Source: Fervidifonticultor_A sp037443565
GTDB lineage: Bacteria > Sysuimicrobiota > Sysuimicrobiia > Sysuimicrobiales > Humicultoraceae
Length of the DNA: 42,308 nucleotides
NCBI GenBank assembly: GCA_037443565.1
Contig: JBBIOB010000023.1
Coordinates: 1 to 42,308 of the forward strand
Direction of reading: 5' to 3'
The notes beneath the pieces were generated by a model. That model had not been told where the DNA came from and made no database searches. It saw only the letters and a list, made by a program, of their open reading frames with translations. Shown piece after piece: positions 23,382 through 31,673 of the stretch (its first letter is position 1; the number at the start of each line of letters is the position of its first letter). The position numbers and the translations under genes were made by a program.

Positions 23382-24218
23382 TCAGACGGTCGGGGGTGGC
23401 GCCTTTGGCACGTCATCGGCCTTCGGGCTTCGATAGCCCTCCGGCACGGCCGGAACGACCTCCGCGGGCTGCCGGTGCGGCGGACCGAAGAGCAGTGCGC
23501 GCTTGAGCAGCTGAATGGCGAACGCCGGATCCACGCCCTTGGGACACGCCTCGCTGCACGCGCCGGCCAGGTGGCAACCGAACGTCCCGTGCAGGCCGTC
23601 CACGGCACCGGCACGTTCGGCAAACCCGGCGTCGCGGTTATCAGCGGTGTAGCGATACGCGGCCGCCAGCGCCTGGGGGCCCAGGAAGGCAGGGGCGGTG
23701 GCCTCGGTCGGGCACGCGGCCAGGCACAAACTGCACTTCAGGCAGTAGCTGAACTGCACGTAGGCGATGCGCTCCGCGGGGGTCTGCGCAAACTCCCGCG
23801 TCGGCTGTTCGACCTCGTCCACGTCGGGCCGGATGATGTACGGACGGACGGTCTGGTGCCGGGTGAACGTGCGGGCCAGGTCTGGGACCAGGTCCTTGAT
23901 CACGTCGTGGTTGGGCAGCGGGCCGACCTCCACGACCGGCCCCAGGCTGCTGACCTGCGTGTTGCACGCCAGCCGGGGCAGGCCGTTGATCATCATCCCG
24001 CACGAGCCGCAGACGCCCATCCGGCAGGAGCAGCGGAACGCGAGTGAGCCGTCGTGCTGCTCCTTGACCGCGAACAGGGCATCCAGCACCGTCATGCCGG
24101 GCAGCGCCTGGATCTCCCAGGTCTGCTGCCGCAGTCCCACGCTGGCCTCGGGGTCGTACCGCGTCACCTTCACGGTCATCGTCGTGACGCGCTGCTGCGT
24201 CGCTGTCGTCGCGCTCAT
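23382..24218 (-). CDS. sdhB: Succinate dehydrogenase/fumarate reductase iron-sulfur subunit
   Basis: 278 residues from ATG 24218. [2Fe-2S] ligands are FRCSCRMGVCGSCGMMINGL followed by LACNT. The C-terminal ferredoxin domain has CLKCSLCLAACP for [4Fe-4S], and CHLAGACSEACPKGVDP completes the [3Fe-4S]/[4Fe-4S] set. It passes electrons from the SdhA flavin to the membrane anchor. A Pro-rich tail of about 30 residues follows the family end. It is the last gene of sdhA-C-D-B, 13 nt after sdhD. Confidence 0.95.
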   Translation of the reverse strand: MSATTATQQRVTTMTVKVTRYDPEASVGLRQQTWEIQALPGMTVLDALFAVKEQHDGSLAFRCSCRMGVCGSCGMMINGLPRLACNTQVSSLGPVVEVGPLPNHDVIKDLVPDLARTFTRHQTVRPYIIRPDVDEVEQPTREFAQTPAERIAYVQFSYCLKCSLCLAACPTEATAPAFLGPQALAAAYRYTADNRDAGFAERAGAVDGLHGTFGCHLAGACSEACPKGVDPAFAIQLLKRALLFGPPHRQPAEVVPAVPEGYRSPKADDVPKAPPPTV

Positions 24219-24231
24219 CGTCCCCTCAACC

Positions 24232-24606
24232 TCACATCGTCGCCGCGTGTCGTCCGGCCAGGACGATCACCACCACGCCGTAGGCGAAGACCCCGAGTCC
24301 CACGATCACCGCCACGGCGTCGATCACGCGGCCGGCCCGCGCGGAGTGCCAGACCTCGCGTAGGATGCCCCGCACGCCGTACAGCCCGTGGTAGAGCGCT
24401 GCGCCCAGCAGCAGGACATAGAGGGCGCGCATGACGGCGCTCCGGTCCCGGGCGAGCACGGCGGCGAATCCGAGCACCGGTTCGTGGGCGCCGGTGAAGA
24501 GCCCCAGGATCGCCTCGTAGTGCATGATCGTCATGTGCATCCCAAGCAGCACCACGAGCGCGGCCCCGGCGAACAGGTGCGCGGCCCACAGTCTGGATTC
24601 CCTCAC
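24232..24606 (-). CDS. sdhD: Succinate dehydrogenase membrane anchor subunit D
   Basis: 124 residues from GTG 24606, preceded by AGGAGGGAG; an earlier in-frame start would overlap sdhC. Three transmembrane helices are visible (LFAGAALVVLLGMHMTIM, ALYVLLLGAALYHGLYGVRG, VIVGLGVFAYGVVVIVLA). YHGLYGVRGILRE contains the helix-II histidine typical of the haem or quinone site. Assignment rests on position between sdhC and sdhB plus this motif; small anchors diverge strongly. Confidence 0.82.
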   Translation of the reverse strand: MRESRLWAAHLFAGAALVVLLGMHMTIMHYEAILGLFTGAHEPVLGFAAVLARDRSAVMRALYVLLLGAALYHGLYGVRGILREVWHSARAGRVIDAVAVIVGLGVFAYGVVVIVLAGRHAATM

Positions 24607-24632
24607 CCCGGCTCCCTCCTCGGTCCGGCGGC

Positions 24633-25097
24633 CTACCGGATCAGGAACTCCCACGCGCCGATCGCGATGAAGACACCGGCCAGGATCATGAGCACGACGG
24701 TCAGCGGTCGTTGACGATGGAGCGCCACGGCATATGGGTAGACCGGCGGCGCCGGCCGGCCGAGCGTGTACCCCAGATGCCCGAACAGCAGGCGGATCCC
24801 GTTGAACGCGTGGTAGACGAACGCCGCCAGCACCAGGAACTCACCAACGACGAGGAGCGGGTGCCGGAGCGTGGCCATGGTCTGCTCCCAGACCTCGGGC
24901 CCGGCCAGGCGCCGGCTGGTGACCCAGACATGGATGGGCAGATAGACGACCAGGCCGATGCCCGAGATGCGGTGCAGGATGTAGAGATACCGCTCGGCCG
25001 GATACCGGCCGGCATAGACCCAGCCCCGGATCCCGAGCCGTCCGTCTACACGCGGCGGAGCGGGACGCGGCGCTTTCGCGGGTGTCTGCGTCGCCAT
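24633..25097 (-). CDS. sdhC: Succinate dehydrogenase cytochrome b subunit C
   Basis: 154 residues from ATG 25097. The SdhC family block YLYILHRISGIGLVVYLPIH has the conserved H-R-x-S-G, and VYHAFNGIRLLFGHLGYTLG carries the haem-ligand histidine. Three membrane segments. An N-terminal Pro/Ala-rich extension of about 30 residues precedes the core. It anchors SdhAB and takes part in quinone reduction. It lies 22 nt downstream of sdhA. Confidence 0.9.
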   Translation of the reverse strand: MATQTPAKAPRPAPPRVDGRLGIRGWVYAGRYPAERYLYILHRISGIGLVVYLPIHVWVTSRRLAGPEVWEQTMATLRHPLLVVGEFLVLAAFVYHAFNGIRLLFGHLGYTLGRPAPPVYPYAVALHRQRPLTVVLMILAGVFIAIGAWEFLIR

Positions 25098-25119
25098 GCC
25101 TCTCCCCTGCCCCCTCGGC

Positions 25120-26829
25120 CTAGTACTTGCGCTCGACCGGCTTCCAGGTCGTGATCGTCACCGGCGTGTACTCGAGGCGCGGCCCCGCCTCGGTGTAGTG
25201 CGCGCGTGTGTGCGCGAGCCAGCGCGCATCGTCACGGTCGGGGAAGTCCCGACGGGCGTGCGCGCCGCGCGACTCGGTCCGCGCCAGGGCGCCGGCCACG
25301 ACCACTTCGGCCAGGTCGAGGAGGTTCTCGAGTTCGAGTGCGGAGACCAGATCGGTGTTGTAGACCCAGCCCCGGTCGTCCAGGCGGATGCCGGCCACCC
25401 GCGCGCGCAGTGCGCGCACCTCGTCCAGCGCGTCCTGCAGGTCTGTGCCGGTGCGGAATACGCCCACCTTCTCATCCATGAGCTGCCGTAGCCTGGCGCG
25501 AATGGCGTACTGGTTCTCCGGCCCCCGGGACTGCAGCAGCCCGGCCAGGCGCGCCTCCTCGGCGTCGGCCTCGGCGGTCGGCGCGTCCGGCATGGCCCGC
25601 TGCGCCTCGGCCCACCGCGCGGCCTCGCTCCCGGTCACGGTGCCCCAGACCAGGCACTCGGCCGTCGAGTTCGTCCCGAGCCGGTTGGCGCCATGCAGCG
25701 ACATGCAGGCCACCTCGCCCGCCGCCCACACGCCCTCGGTCACCTTCCCGTTGATGTCACACGCGATGCCGCCCATCGAGTAGTGCGCCGCGGGCCGCAC
25801 CGGGATGGGCCCCTCGATGGGGTCGATCCCGTTGAACTTGATGGCCACCTCGCGGATGAGCGGAAGGCGCTCGAGGAGCTTCTCCCGGCCGAGGTGGGTC
25901 AGGTCGAGGTTCACGTGCCCGAGCCCGCTGGGATGCGCGAACGCGCGTCCGGACTCGATCTCGGTCATCTCGGCCCGCGCGATGATGTCGCGAGGCGCCA
26001 GCTCCATCATCTTGGCGGCGTAGCCCTCCATGAACCGGGACCCGCTCGCGTTGCGCAGGTACCCGCCCTCGCCGCGCGCGGCCTCGGTAATCAGGATCCC
26101 GGACGGCACGAGCCCGGTGGGATGGAACTGCACGAACTCCATGTCTTCGAGCGGCAGGCCCGCGCGGTACGCCATGGCCATGCCGTCGCCGGTCACCGAG
26201 TGCGAGTACGTCGTGAACCCAAACAGCCGGCACGCGCCGCCCGTGGCGATCACGAGCGCCTTGGCACGGATGAGCGCCACCTCGCCTGTGGTCAGGCTCC
26301 AGGCCACGAGCCCGGCAAATGCGCCGTCCTTCAGGAACAGGCGCGTGGCCATCCACTCCTCGTAGCGCGTCAGGCGCGGATAGCGCTGGAGCGTGTCGTA
26401 GAGCGTCTGCATCTCGAAGAAGCCGGTCTTGTCCGCGGCGAAGGTGGCCCTCGGGAAGGTGTGCCCGCCGAACGGCCGCTGGTTCAGGCGGCCGTCGTCG
26501 CGCCGGGACCAGGGCAACCCCCAGTGGTCCAGGTGCAGGATCTCCCGCGGCGCCTGCTCGACGAACCGCCACACCACGTCCTGATCGGCCAGAAAGTCGC
26601 TGCCCTTGACCGTGTCCCAGGCGTGGAGCTCGAGGCTGTCCCCCTCCTCCGGGTGGATCACCGCGCCGGTGCCACCCTCGGCGCACACCGAGTGCGCCCG
26701 CATCAACTGCGCCTTCGACAGGATGGCCAGGTCGAGGTCGCCTTTCGAGACGCGCATGACCTCGAGCGCCGCGCGCAGCCCGGCCAGGCCGCTGCCCAGA
26801 ACCAGCACGTCATGAGTGTACGTGCGCAC
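25120..26829 (-). CDS. sdhA: Succinate dehydrogenase/fumarate reductase flavoprotein subunit
   Basis: 569 residues with GTG 26829 as start, because CGGAGG lies 6 nt upstream and the Rossmann strand HDVLVLGSGLAGLRAALEVM follows; a longer in-frame start (26892) adds unrelated residues. Visible features are the covalent-FAD histidine in RPFGGHTFPRATF, the active-site block RPAAHYSMGGIACD, LHGANRLGTNSTAECLVWG, and the C-terminal Arg-rich RRDFPDRDDARW. It oxidises succinate to fumarate in the TCA cycle. The 148-bp gap to the upstream mog gene (26830-26977) might hold an sdh promoter (TTGCCT, 16 nt, TATCGT), weak at best. Confidence 0.95.
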   Translation of the reverse strand: MRTYTHDVLVLGSGLAGLRAALEVMRVSKGDLDLAILSKAQLMRAHSVCAEGGTGAVIHPEEGDSLELHAWDTVKGSDFLADQDVVWRFVEQAPREILHLDHWGLPWSRRDDGRLNQRPFGGHTFPRATFAADKTGFFEMQTLYDTLQRYPRLTRYEEWMATRLFLKDGAFAGLVAWSLTTGEVALIRAKALVIATGGACRLFGFTTYSHSVTGDGMAMAYRAGLPLEDMEFVQFHPTGLVPSGILITEAARGEGGYLRNASGSRFMEGYAAKMMELAPRDIIARAEMTEIESGRAFAHPSGLGHVNLDLTHLGREKLLERLPLIREVAIKFNGIDPIEGPIPVRPAAHYSMGGIACDINGKVTEGVWAAGEVACMSLHGANRLGTNSTAECLVWGTVTGSEAARWAEAQRAMPDAPTAEADAEEARLAGLLQSRGPENQYAIRARLRQLMDEKVGVFRTGTDLQDALDEVRALRARVAGIRLDDRGWVYNTDLVSALELENLLDLAEVVVAGALARTESRGAHARRDFPDRDDARWLAHTRAHYTEAGPRLEYTPVTITTWKPVERKY

Positions 26830-26977
26830 GCTGAACCTCCGGATCGGTGCGCCGTGAAGAATCCCGGTGATTTGGCGGAACTCCACCCCCACGATAGCCG
26901 CAGCCGGCGTGGAGGCAACATCGGTCGTAGAACGGATCTTGCTCGGGGGACCGTCCTAATCTAAGGAGATGCCCGCG

Positions 26978-27493
26978 TCAGGGATGGTGGGGTGTCCCCC
27001 ACGGCATCGGTTCCTCGGCCAGGAGGGCCACCGTGTGGGGCAGGACGGGCAGCAGCGCCTCGAGCCACTCGCGCGCTCCCTTGGGGCTGCCGGGCAGGTT
27101 GACGATCAGCGTGCGGCCACGAATCCCGGCCACGCCGCGAGAGAGGATCGCCAGGGGCGCGGCTGTGCGCGTCGCCTGGCGGGCGGTCTCCGGCAGGCCC
27201 GGCACCAGCCGGTCCACCACATCGAGGGTGGCCTCCGGCGTGACGTCGCGCGCCGCCACGCCGCTGCCGCCGGTCGTCAGCACCAGGTCGATCCCGAGCA
27301 CGTCGGCATACTCCCGGAGCCGGTCCGCGATGGCCACGCGATCATCCGGCAGCACGTCGCGCGCGACGATCTCGGCGCCCGTGGCGCCGAGGGCTTCGAC
27401 GATCACATCTCCGCTGGCGTCCTGCTGCCGGCCGCGGTAGACGCTGTCACTCAGCGTCAACACCGCCATACGCCGTCCGGCCAGCGATACCAT
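26978..27493 (-). CDS. mog: Molybdopterin adenylyltransferase (Mog/MoaB family)
   Basis: 171 residues, ATG 27493. The MoCF-biosynthesis domain is complete: VLTLSDSVYRGRQQDASGDV, DLVLTTGGSGVAARDVTPEA, and LIVNLPGSPKGAREWLEALL. It adenylates molybdopterin ahead of molybdate insertion by MoeA. The gene is 3 nt after moaC, in a moeA-moaC-mog string. MoaB and Mog are hard to separate from sequence; the pairing with moeA favours the adenylyltransferase role. Confidence 0.9.
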   Translation of the reverse strand: MVSLAGRRMAVLTLSDSVYRGRQQDASGDVIVEALGATGAEIVARDVLPDDRVAIADRLREYADVLGIDLVLTTGGSGVAARDVTPEATLDVVDRLVPGLPETARQATRTAAPLAILSRGVAGIRGRTLIVNLPGSPKGAREWLEALLPVLPHTVALLAEEPMPWGTPHHP

Positions 27494-27496
27494 GGA

Positions 27497-27985
27497 TCAG
27501 CGCCGCTCCCCGGGGCGGCGGTACTCGCCGCTGCGGCCTCCCCGCTTGTGCACCAACCGGATGGCCTCAACGGTCATGCCCCGATCGGCGGCCTTGCACA
27601 TGTCGTAGATCGTGAGCGCCGCGACGCCGGCAGCCACCAGCGCCTCCATCTCGACGCCGGTGGGCGCTGTGGTCCGAGCGGTGGCCTCGATGGCGACGCC
27701 GTGGCCGGTGGGATCAGGCGCCGCCCGCACCTGCACGTCGGTCAGCGCGACGGGGTGGCAGAGCGGGATCAACTCCGCGGTGCGCTTTGCGGCCATCACG
27801 CCGGCGAGTTCGGCGACTTGGAGGACAGGACCCTTTGCGACCCTGTCTTCGCGGATGAGGGCCAGGGTCTCGGGCCGCATGCGCACCAGGGCGCGGGCGG
27901 TTGCCGTCCTGGCGGTGGCAGGCTTCTTCGACACGTCCACCATGCGGGCCCGGCCGCGCCGGTCGACGTGCGTGAGTCGCGTCAT
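27497..27985 (-). CDS. moaC: Cyclic pyranopterin monophosphate synthase
   Basis: 162 residues from ATG 27985, overlapping the moeA stop as ATGA (27982-27985). MoaC signatures: RMVDVSKKPATARTATA near the N-terminus, AAKRTAELIPLCHPVALTDV (conserved His in LCHP), and GVEMEALVAAGVAALTIYDMCKA with the catalytic Asp and Lys. It converts the MoaA product to cPMP in molybdenum cofactor synthesis. moaA, moaD and moaE are not in the window. Confidence 0.95.
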   Translation of the reverse strand: MTRLTHVDRRGRARMVDVSKKPATARTATARALVRMRPETLALIREDRVAKGPVLQVAELAGVMAAKRTAELIPLCHPVALTDVQVRAAPDPTGHGVAIEATARTTAPTGVEMEALVAAGVAALTIYDMCKAADRGMTVEAIRLVHKRGGRSGEYRRPGERR

Positions 27986-29229
27986 CCGAGCAGTCGCACC
28001 TCGACCTCCTCGCCCTCGCCAAGGGCGCCGCGCGGGGGCACCACCACGATGCCGTCGGCCCGGACCAGCGAGGTCAGGACCTGTGATCCGGCCGGCAGCG
28101 GCACCGCCCACCAGCCGTCGGGGCGGGCTTCGAGACGCACACGCCGGTGGTCCTCCCGCTCTCCGGCACCGGGCAGGGTCCCGGCGAGCCGCGCCCGCAC
28201 CCGGCGCCACGGCAGCGTGGACGGGTCGAGCCCGAGCAGGGCGTCGAGGACCGGCCGCGCAAAGAGGTGGAAGATCACCAGCGCAGAGACGGGATTGCCT
28301 GGAAGACCGATGACCGGGACCGGGCCGGCGGCGGCCAGGAATGTGGGCTTGCCGGGCCTGACCGCAACCCCATGCACGATGACGCCGGGTGGATCGAGCA
28401 CTCCGATCGCGTCCACGACCACGTCCCGTTCGCCTACCGACGAACCCCCCGACACCAGCACCATCTCGTGCTCCCGCAGCGCGTCGCGAAGAGCCGTTGT
28501 CACCGCGGTCAGATCGTCGGGCACGATCCCACGCTGCGCCGGCACGCCACCGGCCTCGCGCACCGCGCCGGCCAGCGAGGCGCTGTTCATGTCGCGCACC
28601 TGCCCGGGCCCTGCGGTCGCCCCTGGGAGCACCACCTCGTCGCCGGTCGCCAGAATGGCCACGCGCGGGGCGACCGCCACCTGCACGTGGGTGGCGCCCA
28701 ACCCGGCGAGCACTCCGAGATCGGCGGGCCGCAGGCGCCGGCCGCGGGCGAGGACGACTTCGCCCGCGCGCATGTCGAGGCCACGGGGCACGATGTTGTC
28801 CCCGGTGCGGTAGGACCGCCGGACGATCACGGAGCCAGCATCCACCGCCACGTGCTCCTGCATCGCCACCGCGTCGGCGCCCTCGGGCATCATGCCCCCG
28901 GTAGGGATGCGCACGGCACACCCCGGAGAGACGGCGAGCGCCGCGGCCTCACCCATCCGCACCTCGCCGATCACGCGCAGACGCACCGGCGCATCCGCGG
29001 CTGCACCGGTCGTATCCGCGGCGCGTACGGCCCACCCGTCGACGGCGGAGCGCGTAAACGGCGGAAGGTCGGTGGGGGCGGCAATGTCGGTGGCGAGCAC
29101 CCGGCCGAGGGCATCCGGCGCAGCCACCGGCTCGGCGCCCACAGGAACCAGGTTGAGCGCCGACAGATACCGGGCGAGTGCCTCGGCTGGAGACGGGAGG
29201 TTCCCAAACGCCCGGACCGGGGTGGTCAG
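27982..29229 (-). CDS. moeA: Molybdopterin molybdenumtransferase MoeA
   Basis: The frame is open from a TGA at 29236-29238. GTG 29142 is the first standard start, but the family N-terminus lies before it: FGNLPSPAEALARYLSALNLVPVG precedes PVAAPDALGRVLATDIAAPT. A CTG at 29229, one nt after the kbl stop and behind GGTGGGAG, is the best candidate and gives 415 residues, the normal MoeA size. Motifs: LPPFTRSAVDGWAVR (substrate loop), IPTGGMMPEGADAV, GLPGNPVSALVIFHLFARPV. It inserts molybdate into adenylated molybdopterin. The stop overlaps moaC. Confidence 0.92.
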   Translation of the reverse strand: MTTPVRAFGNLPSPAEALARYLSALNLVPVGAEPVAAPDALGRVLATDIAAPTDLPPFTRSAVDGWAVRAADTTGAAADAPVRLRVIGEVRMGEAAALAVSPGCAVRIPTGGMMPEGADAVAMQEHVAVDAGSVIVRRSYRTGDNIVPRGLDMRAGEVVLARGRRLRPADLGVLAGLGATHVQVAVAPRVAILATGDEVVLPGATAGPGQVRDMNSASLAGAVREAGGVPAQRGIVPDDLTAVTTALRDALREHEMVLVSGGSSVGERDVVVDAIGVLDPPGVIVHGVAVRPGKPTFLAAAGPVPVIGLPGNPVSALVIFHLFARPVLDALLGLDPSTLPWRRVRARLAGTLPGAGEREDHRRVRLEARPDGWWAVPLPAGSQVLTSLVRADGIVVVPPRGALGEGEEVEVRLLG

Positions 29230-29230
29230 C

Positions 29231-30421
29231 CTACGTCACTCCCACCGCCCGGCCGGCCCGGGCGAAGGCGTCAAGCGCGCGCTCGAGGTGGTCGCGTGTG
29301 TGCCCGGCCGTGACGATGGTGCGTACGCGGGCCTTCCCTCGCGGCACGGTCGGAAACACGATGCCGAGCGCGAAGACCCCCTCGTCGAACAACCGGTCGG
29401 AGAGCGCCAGGGCACGCTGCTCGTCACCCACGATGACCGGCGTGATCGGCGTCTCGCTCTGCCCGGTATCGAAGCCCAGACGACGGAGCCCGTCTTTGAA
29501 GAACGTGGTGTTCTCCCACAGCCGGGCGATCAGCTGAGGCTGCTGCTGCACGAGCCGCACCGCGGCCAGGGCCGACGCCGCCACCGACGGCGGGTGCGAG
29601 GTCGAGAACAGCAGCGGCCGGGCCTTGTACATCAGGTAGTCGATGAGGGCGCGGCTGCCGGCCACATAGCCCCCCAGCCCCGCGAACGCCTTCGACAGCG
29701 TCCCCACCTGAATGTGGACGCGGCCGTGCAGGTTGAAGTGATCGACGGTCCCCCGGCCATCCCGCCCGACCACGCCGCTGGCGTGCGCGTCGTCCACCAT
29801 CATGATCGCGCCGAACGCCTCCGCAGCCTCGACCAGGTCGGGCAAGGGCGCGATGTCGCCGTCCATGCTGAAGACCCCGTCGGTGATCAGCAGGACGCGG
29901 CGCGCGCCGCTCGCCTCGGCGAGCAGGCGGCGCGCCGCGGCGACATCCCTGTGGGGGAAGATCCTTCGCTCGGCGCCGGAGAGCCGCCCACCGTCGATGA
30001 TGCTGGCGTGGTTCAGCTCGTCGCTGACCACGACGTCCTCCTTGCCCAACAGCGCGGCGACGGTGCCGGCGTTGGCGGTGAAGCCCGACTGGTAGAGCAG
30101 CACGGCCTCGGTCTGCTTGAAGGCCGCGAGCTCCGCCTCGAGCTCCTGGTGGATCGCCATGTTGCCCGCGATCGTCCGCACGGCGCCCGACCCCACGCCG
30201 TACGTGGCGACCGCCTCCAGCGCCGCCGCCTTCAGGGCTGGATGGGTGGCCAGCCCCAGGTAGTTGTTGGAGCACAGGTTGATGACCTCGCGGCCGTCGT
30301 ACCGCGCGATGGGATCCTGGGGGCTCTCGAGCAGACGCGGCCACCGCCACACCCCCCGCGCGCGGAGGTCCTGGAGTTCGTCATCAACAAAGCCTAGCGG
30401 CGACGCGCCTTCACGGCTCAA
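29231..30421 (-). CDS. kbl: Glycine C-acetyltransferase (2-amino-3-ketobutyrate CoA ligase)
   Basis: 396 residues from TTG 30421, inside the last codons of tdh (11-nt overlap). Alpha-oxoamine synthase family, fold-type I PLP enzyme: INLCSNNYLGLATHPALK, GSGAVRTIAGNMAIHQELE, DELNHASIIDG, MVDDAHASGVVGRDGRG, and GTLSKAFAGLGGYVAGSR with the PLP lysine. With tdh it splits threonine into glycine and acetyl-CoA. BioF is a relative, but the tdh partnership and VRTIAGNMAIHQELE fit Kbl. Confidence 0.95.
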   Translation of the reverse strand: MSREGASPLGFVDDELQDLRARGVWRWPRLLESPQDPIARYDGREVINLCSNNYLGLATHPALKAAALEAVATYGVGSGAVRTIAGNMAIHQELEAELAAFKQTEAVLLYQSGFTANAGTVAALLGKEDVVVSDELNHASIIDGGRLSGAERRIFPHRDVAAARRLLAEASGARRVLLITDGVFSMDGDIAPLPDLVEAAEAFGAIMMVDDAHASGVVGRDGRGTVDHFNLHGRVHIQVGTLSKAFAGLGGYVAGSRALIDYLMYKARPLLFSTSHPPSVAASALAAVRLVQQQPQLIARLWENTTFFKDGLRRLGFDTGQSETPITPVIVGDEQRALALSDRLFDEGVFALGIVFPTVPRGKARVRTIVTAGHTRDHLERALDAFARAGRAVGVT

Positions 30422-31442
30422 TGGTCAGGATCACCTTCCCCGCATCTCCGGACTCGAGCGAGGCAAACGCCTCGTCGAATCGGGCCAGCGGCAGCCGGTG
30501 CGTGATGACCGGCAGAACGTCGAGCCCTCGCCGGAGCAGCGTGGTCATCTGCTCCCAGGTCTGCCACAGCCGACGGCCGAAGATCCCCTCGACCCGGACC
30601 GCCTTGAAGATGACCTGGTTCGCCAGATCGAGCTCCACCGGCGCCGCTGGGAGTCCGAGCAGTCCAACCCACCCTCCGCTGCGCACCGCCTGCAGGGCGT
30701 CGCGGATCCCTGCCGGCTGCCCCGACATCTCCAGCACCACGTCGACACCCTGACCGTCGGTCAACCCGCGAACACGCTCGGCCAGGGACTGCTCGCGCGC
30801 ATCGACCACGACATCGGCGCCCATTCGCCGCGCCAGCGCGAGCCGGCCAGGCCGCACGTCGCTGGCCACCACGAGGGCCGCCCCGGCCATGCGGCAGATG
30901 GGGATCGCCATCAGGCCGATCGGCCCGCATCCGGTGATGGCCACGGTCTGGGTGGTGAGGTCTGTGGCCAGCGCCGTGTGCACGGCGTTGCCGAGCGGGT
31001 CCATGATCGCGCCTACGTCCAGCGGGATCGCGGGGTCCAGCCGCCACGCGTTGCTGGCCGGGATGACGACGTACTCGGCAAACGCGCCGTCGCGGTCGAT
31101 CCCGACAATCTCCAGGCGGTCGCAGATGTGTGCCTGGCCGTGTCGGCACCGGCCGCACCAGCCGCACGTAATGTGGCTCTCGCCCGCGACCCGGTCGCCA
31201 ACCGCCACCTCGGTCACGTCGGCGCCCACGGCGACCACGGTGCCGCAGAATTCGTGCCCGATGATGCGGGGCGGACGAACCCGTGATTGGGCCCACGCGT
31301 CCCACCGGTAGATGTGGAGGTCGGTGCCGCAGATCCCGCCCGCCGCGACCTGCACGAGTACGTCGCTCCGGCCCGGCCGCGGCACCGGCACCTCTTCAAC
31401 GGTGAAGCCCGGTCCGGGCGCAGTCTTGACGAGCGCGCGCAT
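30411..31442 (-). CDS. tdh: L-threonine 3-dehydrogenase (zinc, MDR family)
   Basis: 343 residues with ATG 31442; the frame continues upstream into non-homologous sequence, and no strong ribosome-binding site marks the start. Medium-chain dehydrogenase: catalytic zinc ligands in GGICGTDLHIYRWD and RIIGHEFCG, structural zinc Cys set in CGWCGRCRHGQAHIC, NAD site VAITGCGPIGLMAIPICRMA. The length and HIYRWD block match E. coli Tdh (341). It makes 2-amino-3-oxobutyrate, the kbl substrate. First gene of a tdh-kbl-moeA-moaC-mog gene string. Confidence 0.93.
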   Translation of the reverse strand: MRALVKTAPGPGFTVEEVPVPRPGRSDVLVQVAAGGICGTDLHIYRWDAWAQSRVRPPRIIGHEFCGTVVAVGADVTEVAVGDRVAGESHITCGWCGRCRHGQAHICDRLEIVGIDRDGAFAEYVVIPASNAWRLDPAIPLDVGAIMDPLGNAVHTALATDLTTQTVAITGCGPIGLMAIPICRMAGAALVVASDVRPGRLALARRMGADVVVDAREQSLAERVRGLTDGQGVDVVLEMSGQPAGIRDALQAVRSGGWVGLLGLPAAPVELDLANQVIFKAVRVEGIFGRRLWQTWEQMTTLLRRGLDVLPVITHRLPLARFDEAFASLESGDAGKVILTIEP

Positions 31443-31488
31443 GCGGTCTGGAATCACAGGGGCTGTGCGGCCGGCGATGGTTTCCGAT

Positions 31489-31502
31489 GTGACGTGGGTC
31501 AC
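31489..31502. repeat. Small inverted repeat in the tdh/DUF2231 divergent region
   Basis: GTGAC-GTGG-GTCAC, perfect 5-bp arms around 4 nt, 47 nt upstream of the tdh ATG. It could be an operator for the tdh operon. The arm matches the GTGAC unit of the repeats at 31560-31592 in the same intergenic region (31443-31673, 231 bp). Confidence 0.35.
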
Positions 31503-31559
31503 GCTGGTGCTTTCGACGCCGCCGCGCCGTCCCTCCTGCGGCCGTGGCTGGAGGCGCGT

Positions 31560-31592
31560 GTGACACGGCTGTGACCTACCGGTGACACCATC
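31560..31592 (+). promoter_or_regulatory. Three 11-bp direct repeats (PHO-box-like) upstream of the two-component operon
   Basis: GTGAC begins at 31560, 31571 and 31582, exactly 11 bp apart: GTGACACGGCT, GTGACCTACCG, GTGACACCATC. OmpR/PhoB-type regulators bind tandem 11-bp repeats on one face of DNA, and such a regulator is encoded 0.5 kb downstream (32080-32802), so autoregulation is plausible. The repeats lie about 80 bp before the DUF2231 start codon. Confidence 0.6.
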
Positions 31593-31673
31593 ACGCCGGA
31601 CCGGCAGGACCGGGGCCGTGGCAGTGAAGAACACACCCTGGCGCCTGGCACTCGACCGCCACAAGGGGGTAGC

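Noticed and set aside
25693..26964. Plus-strand frame of 423 codons opposite sdhA
   Set aside because: No recognisable domain or ribosome-binding site; third-position GC bias belongs to sdhA.
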